This document shows positions 7,508 to 11,684 of a DNA stretch of 13,270 bases, one piece after another. Positions within the stretch are counted from its first letter, which is position 1; every line of letters starts with the position of its first letter. Below the pieces are notes generated by a model, which worked only from the letters and a program-made list of their open reading frames with translations, had not been told where the DNA came from and ran no database searches. The DNA comes from an uncultured Ruminococcus sp. (GTDB lineage: Bacteria > Bacillota > Clostridia > Oscillospirales > Ruminococcaceae), in assembly GCA_946183385.1 (NCBI GenBank), contig CAMHBN010000026.1:1-13270 (forward strand), written 5' to 3'. The position numbers and the translations under genes are program-made.

Positions 7508-8381
7508 ATTCCTCGGATATCTTCCGCATATACTCCTCCGTGGAGAGCAGCCCGCTGCGGTTGTAGCGACCTATACCGTAGAGGCAGGCGGGATCGCGGG
7601 TGATGAAGTTCGGACGCTCGCGGCAGGTCAGCGTCATAAGGAAGCCGTTCTCGCGTATGACGGGCAAGCTCTCGCGGCTGACCGCTCCGAACGGGTAGGT
7701 GAACACGCGGGGAGCTATCCCTACATTCGCCGCAAACTCGTCCTGCAGACGGGATATGTCCTCGCCGAGCGCCTGTCGGTAGTCCTCCTCGGACTCGCCG
7801 CTTTTCCGCTTACAGCCCATGCGTCCGCTGTAGAGCGAGTGCATATCGTAGGTGTGGTTGCCGAACTCCACCCGCCCCGAGCCCGCGAGCAGCGTTATAT
7901 CCTCCCACGTCAGATACGAGTAGCACGGGGTATGCGGGTCGCGGGCGGCGTCATTGTCGGTGTACGTGCCCACGACCGATATCACCGCCGTCATATCATA
8001 CTTTTCCAGCAGCGGCAGAAGATACGCCAGATTATTGTAGTAGCCGTCATCAAGGGTTATCATCACAGGCTTGAGCGGCAGACCTCCCCTGCCCTCGGTG
8101 TACTCGATGACCTGCTCCGCCGTCACAGAACTGTAGCCGTTCCTGCTCAGCCATCGGAGGTCGTTTTCAAGCTGAGTCGGCGTCACCACGTACTCCGACG
8201 GCGTGTCACCGTATATGCTGTGGTACATCACCACGGGAAGCCTTACAGGCTCCTCGGGCTGACTGTCGGCGGACGTGAAGAGGAAGCGTCCCACGAAGAA
8301 AAACGCTCCGCAGAGTGCGAATACCACCGCATCCGCGAGCAGCAGCCACAAGAACCTCGATAAGCTGTAAGACCTGTACAT
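7506..8381 (-). CDS. Membrane-anchored polysaccharide deacetylase (NodB domain)
   Basis: This 291-aa carbohydrate esterase 4-type protein removes acetyl groups from extracellular glycans, probably peptidoglycan. An N-terminal membrane helix (about residues 10-36) puts the catalytic domain outside. Motifs in order: VVMYHSI (50-56), metal-binding TLDDGY with Asp111/Asp112, the zinc motif GNHTYDMH (His176, His181), and YPFG near residue 230. All main catalytic elements are present, with Leu in place of the common Phe in TFDDG. The start is supported by GAGGTGA a few bases upstream on the minus strand. It diverges from spoIIP across a 141-bp region, so a link to the spore envelope or cortex is plausible but not shown. 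It resembles PdaA/YlxY-class proteins only in general. Confidence 0.9.
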   Translation of the reverse strand: MYRSYSLSRFLWLLLADAVVFALCGAFFFVGRFLFTSADSQPEEPVRLPVVMYHSIYGDTPSEYVVTPTQLENDLRWLSRNGYSSVTAEQVIEYTEGRGGLPLKPVMITLDDGYYNNLAYLLPLLEKYDMTAVISVVGTYTDNDAARDPHTPCYSYLTWEDITLLAGSGRVEFGNHTYDMHSLYSGRMGCKRKSGESEEDYRQALGEDISRLQDEFAANVGIAPRVFTYPFGAVSRESLPVIRENGFLMTLTCRERPNFITRDPACLYGIGRYNRSGLLSTEEYMRKISEE

Positions 8382-8397
8382 AAGTCATCACCTCGCA

Positions 8398-8471
8398 ATA
8401 TCTTATTCGCCACGAATCGCGTTCATTCCTGCGGACGCGGTTATTTTTTTCAGCGGGTGCGCATAAGATAT
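8398..8471. promoter_or_regulatory. 13-nt imperfect inverted repeat between deacetylase gene and spoIIP
   Basis: ATATCTTATTCGC (8398-8410) is matched in opposite orientation by GCGCATAAGATAT (8459-8471), with one mismatch in 13 and a perfect 9-nt core. The arms are 48 bp apart, one near each divergent gene. They could be two operator half-sites or parts of two promoters. The right arm includes CATAAGAT at a good distance from spoIIP for a -10 element. The left arm overlaps too closely with the deacetylase ribosome binding site to be that gene's -10. Confidence 0.5.
8441..8469 (+). promoter_or_regulatory. Candidate sigma-E-like promoter of spoIIP
   Basis: TTATTT (8441-8446) and CATAAGAT (8462-8469) are 15 nt apart. 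In B. subtilis spoIIP is read by mother-cell sigma-E, whose promoters have a -10 near CATACAAT and a short spacer of about this length. The match is partial, particularly at -35, so this is a tentative call. Confidence 0.3.
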
Positions 8472-8490
8472 GATTAATGGAAATACTATT

Positions 8491-8507
8491 GATGAGCGCG
8501 GCTCATC
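8491..8507 (+). other. Hairpin just before the spoIIP ribosome binding site
   Basis: GATGAGC and GCTCATC form a perfect 7-bp stem closed by GCG, ending 3 nt before the AGAGGTGA ribosome binding site (8511-8518). It has no following U-tract, so it is not a terminator. It may stabilise or tune translation of the spoIIP mRNA. Confidence 0.45.
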
Positions 8508-8522
8508 GGCAGAGGTGAGAGG

Positions 8523-9692
8523 ATGAAGATAATCAGATACAGAATGAAACGCAGGAAGATAGCGTCTGCGGCAAGGCTCGTACTGCTGCTGTCGCTCCCG
8601 CTGACGGCGGCAGTCTCCGTGAAGGTGCTGCCCGAGGTAAGGGACGCAATCATGAGCGTCGGCAGTCTCCGCGTGGTCAGGTCAGAGGAAGCTGACAATA
8701 AGGTCATTACGCGGAGCTTCACGGACAAGAAAGCCGACGCGTCGCTGCTGCAAAGCAGTATCACGCTCTCGGAGGGCTACGGGCTCGCGGACGAGCAGGA
8801 GGATACACTGGTAAAGCTGATAAGCCCGCTGGACATGGTCTCGCGGAATGCTGGTCCTAAGCCGTATCCGAGCTTATCCGACTACACCGAGGGCGGAGAC
8901 ATAATCCGCACGACCTACGGCAAATACAGCGGGACGACCTTCTTCGACCTCCCGAACGGCGGACAGATCAACAACAAGACCGAGCTCCCGAACGATACCC
9001 TCATCGCGGAGAGCCGCTGTCTGCCGAACTTCACCGTCTCCGACACCGACGAGCCGCAGGTACTCATCTACCATACCCACACGACCGAGAGCTTCGAGCC
9101 CTGTGTCCGCGACAAGTACGACGCCGACTTCAACTACCGCACCACCGATGACACCAAGAATATGGTAATGGTCGGCAACGCGATACAGGCAGAGCTCGAA
9201 GCGGCGGGCTACAGCGTGATACACGCGACGGATATCCACGACTATCCCTCGTATAACGGCTCCTATTCCCGCAGCCGCGAGACGATACTCCCCATTCTCG
9301 AGCAGTACCCGAGCATAAAGGTGGCGCTCGATATCCACCGTGACGCCATATCGGGCGACGGGACTGCTGCTCAGCCATACATTGATGTCAACGGCAGAGA
9401 GGCGGCTCAGGTGATGATAATCTCGGGCTGCGACGACGGCACCCTCGGTATGCCCAACTATATGAAGAATTTCCACTTTGCCTGCTGTCTCCAGCAGCAG
9501 CTCGAATCAGACTACGCGGGGCTCACCCGCCCCATACTCTTCGACTACCGCCACTACAATCAGGATCTCACGACAGGCAGTCTGCTCATAGAGGTCGGCT
9601 CGCACTGCAACACCCTCGACCAGGCACAGTACAGCGGACAACTTATCGGGCAGTCGCTCAGCCGCCTGCTCGATTCCGTGAAGGAGACATAA
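8523..9692 (+). CDS. spoIIP: Stage II sporulation protein P
   Basis: This 389-aa peptidoglycan amidase/endopeptidase works with SpoIID and SpoIIM to drive mother-cell engulfment of the forespore. One N-terminal membrane helix (about residues 13-32) anchors it. The catalytic domain shows VLIYHTHTTESF with His184, His186 and Glu189, NMVMVGNAIQAEL, the block HDYPSYNGSYSRSRETI, LDIHRD (270-274), and the C-terminal NQDLTTGSLLIEVGSH. These are the family hallmarks, and the length is close to the usual 350-400 aa. The start follows AGAGGTGA. Unlike B. subtilis, gpr is not next door; a divergent polysaccharide deacetylase and a small TM protein are the neighbours. Its presence is good evidence for sporulation capacity or ancestry. 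Confidence 0.95.
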   Translation: MKIIRYRMKRRKIASAARLVLLLSLPLTAAVSVKVLPEVRDAIMSVGSLRVVRSEEADNKVITRSFTDKKADASLLQSSITLSEGYGLADEQEDTLVKLISPLDMVSRNAGPKPYPSLSDYTEGGDIIRTTYGKYSGTTFFDLPNGGQINNKTELPNDTLIAESRCLPNFTVSDTDEPQVLIYHTHTTESFEPCVRDKYDADFNYRTTDDTKNMVMVGNAIQAELEAAGYSVIHATDIHDYPSYNGSYSRSRETILPILEQYPSIKVALDIHRDAISGDGTAAQPYIDVNGREAAQVMIISGCDDGTLGMPNYMKNFHFACCLQQQLESDYAGLTRPILFDYRHYNQDLTTGSLLIEVGSHCNTLDQAQYSGQLIGQSLSRLLDSVKET

Positions 9693-9701
9693 ATCTCAGA
9701 T

Positions 9702-10001
9702 ATGAACCGAAAAATAAACAAGACCGCAGTCGGTATCGTACTCATGTACGTCGTACTGACCTGCGGTCTGCGAATGTTTTTATTGTCCTGCGCGAACTCC
9801 CACAACAGGCTCAGCGAGGAGCAGATAGCTCCTGCACGGCTCACGGTAGGGAGCGACTCCGCACAGCTCGATATCCTCGGACACAGCGTCCGCCTGCGAT
9901 ATTTCGCGGACAGCCGCGGCACCCTTGCGGCATATCTGCTCACACCCGACGAGCTCCGAGCCGCCGCGGTGCTTGCCGCACTGGTATCGGACAGAAATTA
10001 G
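9702..10001 (+). CDS. Small single-TM protein downstream of spoIIP, unknown
   Basis: This 99-aa protein has one predicted membrane helix at about residues 9-30 and a soluble domain of about 65 residues (LTVGSDSAQLDILGHSVRLRYF…LLTPDELRAAAVLAAL). A Cys follows the helix at position 30. I recognise no family. The start lies 9 nt after the spoIIP stop. The nearest Shine-Dalgarno-like AAGGAG (9681-9686) is 15 nt away, longer than ideal, so translation may depend on ribosomes finishing spoIIP. The stop overlaps the stop of the convergent gene. The codon style matches the neighbours, supporting a real gene, probably co-expressed with spoIIP. Confidence 0.65.
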   Translation: MNRKINKTAVGIVLMYVVLTCGLRMFLLSCANSHNRLSEEQIAPARLTVGSDSAQLDILGHSVRLRYFADSRGTLAAYLLTPDELRAAAVLAALVSDRN

Positions 10002-10582
10002 TTTGCATTGGAAGAGAACGTCCTCGGGTATATACTCTCCGGACGCGACATTACGTCGTCGTAGAAGCTGTTCAGCTCGCCCGCGTAATACAGCGAAGCT
10101 CCGGGGAACTTGCGGAAATCGTCGGGAGTATACAGACAGAACGACTTCTCGAGCGGTACGCCTATCTTGTCAAGCGTATACGCCACGAACTGCGAACAGA
10201 CAAAATTCTTCTTGCGCTTCCACTCTATATTCATATACACGGCAAGAAGTCCGAGTATATTGTAGGAGTAGATGTTGCGGTTGTCAACAAAATGGCGGAT
10301 AATGCGTTTATACTCCGCCTTCTGCTCCTTAGTGACAGGAATGCGGTATATCTCGCAGGGTATGTATCCGAACTGCCCGAGCGTGCCTTTGCCGACTATC
10401 TCCTTGTTGAAAGTCGCGGGAAGCGGTACGGGGCGGTAGGTACGGCAGAAGCTGTACATCTCGGAAAGGGTTACATCTCCCGAAAGAGAAACGTGATTGA
10501 ACGGCTTTTTGGTTATGAACCTGAAAAATCTCGCGGGACCTGTACCTGTCTGCGCGACTATCACGTAGATATAATCCTCCAA
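9998..10582 (-). CDS. YiiX/C92-like permuted papain-fold protein
   Basis: This 194-aa protein has no signal peptide or TM segment. The arrangement fits the circularly permuted NlpC/P60-type fold: an N-terminal strand (YIYVIVAQTG), an early catalytic-type His30 in KPFNHVSLS, and a later Cys129 in NFVCSQFVAYTLDKIGVP, i.e. His before Cys, followed by YTPDDFRKFP. Known relatives act as cysteine amidases or peptidases; the substrate is unknown here. The start is TTG at 10582: an excellent GGAGGTGAT lies 3 nt upstream on this strand and no upstream ATG fits. A near-consensus promoter sits at 10645-10673. The 3' end overlaps the convergent gene by 4 nt. Family call is moderate; gene call is strong. 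Confidence 0.8.
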   Translation of the reverse strand: MEDYIYVIVAQTGTGPARFFRFITKKPFNHVSLSGDVTLSEMYSFCRTYRPVPLPATFNKEIVGKGTLGQFGYIPCEIYRIPVTKEQKAEYKRIIRHFVDNRNIYSYNILGLLAVYMNIEWKRKKNFVCSQFVAYTLDKIGVPLEKSFCLYTPDDFRKFPGASLYYAGELNSFYDDVMSRPESIYPRTFSSNAN

Positions 10583-10613
10583 ATTATCACCTCCGTCGAA
10601 TGGTTCTGAGCCT

Positions 10614-10634
10614 ATTTTTCGTCACCCGAAAAAT
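10614..10634 (-). other. Hairpin in the 5' leader of the YiiX-like gene
   Basis: ATTTTTCG and CGAAAAAT form an 8-bp stem with a 5-nt loop. It falls in the predicted leader of the minus-strand mRNA, a few bases after the expected transcription start. A role in mRNA stability is possible. It is weak in GC and unlikely to be a terminator. Confidence 0.4.
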
Positions 10635-10644
10635 TTCTCTATAA

Positions 10645-10673
10645 ATTATACCACAAACACTTGCAAAATTCAA
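10645..10673 (-). promoter_or_regulatory. Sigma-A promoter for the YiiX-like gene
   Basis: On the minus strand TTGAAT (10668-10673) is 17 nt from a perfect TATAAT (10645-10650). The start of transcription would be near 10638, giving a leader of about 55 nt before the GGAGGTGAT-TTG start. Only one mismatch to the consensus pair. Confidence 0.82.
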
Positions 10674-10689
10674 GAGTTTTTGATATAAT
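10661..10689 (+). promoter_or_regulatory. Sigma-A promoter for tRNA-Arg
   Basis: TTGCAA (10661-10666), a 17-nt spacer and a perfect TATAAT (10684-10689) place transcription start near 10696, about 12 nt before the mature tRNA. Its spacer contains the -35 box of the opposing promoter, so the two sites interlock. Confidence 0.85.
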
Positions 10690-10707
10690 AGTAAATGTTA
10701 ACAATAT

Positions 10708-10782
10708 GCGCCTGTAGCTCAGTGGATAGAGCAGTGGCCTCCGACGCCATGTGCGCAGGTTCGACTCCTGTCAGGCGTACCA
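10708..10782 (+). tRNA. tRNA-Arg, anticodon CCG
   Basis: A complete 75-nt cloverleaf can be folded: acceptor GCGCCTG with CAGGCGT (G-U at the first pair), D arm GCTC/GAGC, anticodon stem GTGGC/GCCAT with loop CTCCGAC (anticodon CCG at 10741-10743), a 4-nt variable region, and T arm GCAGG/CCTGT with loop TTCGACT. Discriminator A and an encoded CCA end the gene. It reads CGG arginine codons. Confidence 0.95.
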
Positions 10783-10920
10783 CGAGCGGTGTCCGCTCGA
10801 CCCCGATTCGCGTTGTCGCTCGGCGGGGAGCCCCCGCAGGCAGTTCGCGCGGTCGCTTGCAAGCTCGCTTACTTTATGTAGGAATGGAAGTTTGCTTTCG
10901 CGAATTATACATAAACTAAA
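10783..10920 (+). other. Gene-free structured trailer downstream of tRNA-Arg
   Basis: No convincing gene lies here. Directly after the CCA there is a perfect 7-bp hairpin (CGAGCGG at 10783-10789 with CCGCTCG at 10793-10799). GCGGGG/CCCCGC (10823-10828, 10832-10837) forms a second tight hairpin, GCTTGCAAGC (10855-10864) is a 10-nt palindrome, and TTTATGTA/TACATAAA (10873-10880, 10908-10915) can pair over a 27-nt loop. None is followed by an adjacent U-tract. A short frame, ATG 10884 to TAA 10919 (11 codons: MEVCFRELYIN), lies over the last structure but lacks a well-spaced ribosome binding site. Confidence 0.5.
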
Positions 10921-10933
10921 GGCACTTTTTTAT

Positions 10934-10983
10934 ACTAACTTATACGATTCCTCGCTTCACTTTCAGTGGAGCGTTAGTTTTTT
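10934..10983 (+). terminator. Terminator or attenuator abutting the CAT-like gene
   Basis: CGCTTCAC (10953-10960) pairs with GTGGAGCG (10966-10973), 8 bp with one G-U and a TTTCA loop. An outer ACTAAC/GTTAGT pair (10934-10939, 10973-10978) can extend it across an internal loop. The U-rich tract TTAGTTTTTT (10974-10983) follows, and the very next bases are the Shine-Dalgarno GAGGTGA of the downstream gene. It can end tRNA transcription and may control readthrough. Confidence 0.7.
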
Positions 10984-10995
10984 GAGGTGAAACTT

Positions 10996-11646
10996 ATGAA
11001 CTACCGTATCATAGACAAGGAAAAATACTACCGTGCGGGAGTATACCGCCATTTCACGCAGGACTGCAAATGCTCCGTCTCGATGACAGCCCGTCTCGAC
11101 GTCACCGAGCTTGCCGAGTGGTCGCGCCGCACAGGCACAAAATTCTACATCAACTTCCTGTACGTTCTCTCGAAGGTGCTCAACTCGCGTGAGGACTACC
11201 GCATGGGCTACCTATGGCAGACCGACGAGCTGATATGCTACGACGAGATAAATCCCACGCAGTACATCTTCCACGACGACACCGAGACCTGCACGCCCGT
11301 CTATACGTGCTACTCCCCCGACTACAGGACATTCTACGCAGGAGCTCTCGCTGATATCGAACGTGCCAAGCAGACCCGCGACTATCAGCTTGACGCCGCA
11401 AACCACCCGAACTGGTTCGACGCGTCGTATATCTCGTGGCTGTCTTATGATTCGCTGAATATCGAGCTTCCCGACGGCTACCTCTACTTCCTGCCGATAA
11501 TCAACTGGGGAAAATACCGTGAGGAAAACGGCAGGCTCGTTATGCCTGTGACGGTACGTCTCAACCACGCCACCGCCGACGGCTACCTCGTAGCACTGGT
11601 ATTCCGCCTGCTCGAACAGGAAATGGCTGCACTCTGCACAGAATAA
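10996..11646 (+). CDS. Chloramphenicol acetyltransferase-like acyltransferase
   Basis: This 216-aa protein matches the type A chloramphenicol acetyltransferase family in length and layout: YYRAGVYRHFTQDCKCSVSMTARLDVT near the N-terminus, a FYINFLYVLSKVLNS helix, NHPNWFDASYISWLSY in the middle, and the catalytic His191 in LNHATADGYLVALVF. The family motif is usually HHAVCDGFH; here the first His is Asn and the last His is Leu, while the catalytic His and Asp-Gly remain. Many such homologues in gut Clostridia have unproven substrates, so resistance should not be assumed. I chose ATG 10996 because GAGGTGA (10984-10990) precedes it by 5 nt; the in-frame GTG at 10987 lies inside that site. No clear promoter of its own was found. 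Confidence 0.85.
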   Translation: MNYRIIDKEKYYRAGVYRHFTQDCKCSVSMTARLDVTELAEWSRRTGTKFYINFLYVLSKVLNSREDYRMGYLWQTDELICYDEINPTQYIFHDDTETCTPVYTCYSPDYRTFYAGALADIERAKQTRDYQLDAANHPNWFDASYISWLSYDSLNIELPDGYLYFLPIINWGKYREENGRLVMPVTVRLNHATADGYLVALVFRLLEQEMAALCTE

Positions 11647-11650
11647 AAGG

Positions 11651-11681
11651 ACCCCGTGAAGGCGCTCTTCACGGGGTTTTT
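11651..11681. terminator. Bidirectional intrinsic terminator between convergent genes
   Basis: An 11-bp stem (ACCCCGTGAAG at 11651-11661 with CTTCACGGGGT at 11667-11677) and GCGCT loop run into TTTTT (11677-11681) on the + strand. On the minus strand the stem is followed by TCCTTTTATT, a weaker but usable U-rich tail. It starts 4 nt after the CAT-like stop and lies 3 nt beyond the acyl-CoA synthetase stop. Confidence 0.92.
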
Positions 11682-11684
11682 CGT

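Noticed and set aside
8390..8408. Left arm of the inverted repeat as the -10 of the deacetylase promoter
   Set aside because: Transcription would start within the ribosome binding site of the gene, leaving no functional leader.
10695..10990. Short + strand frames running through the tRNA and its trailer
   Set aside because: They overlap a complete tRNA-Arg and are Arg/Ser-rich chance frames.
10708..11000. tRNA-Arg as an integration site for a mobile island carrying the CAT-like gene
   Set aside because: No repeat of the tRNA 3' end is present downstream in the window and no integrase is seen.
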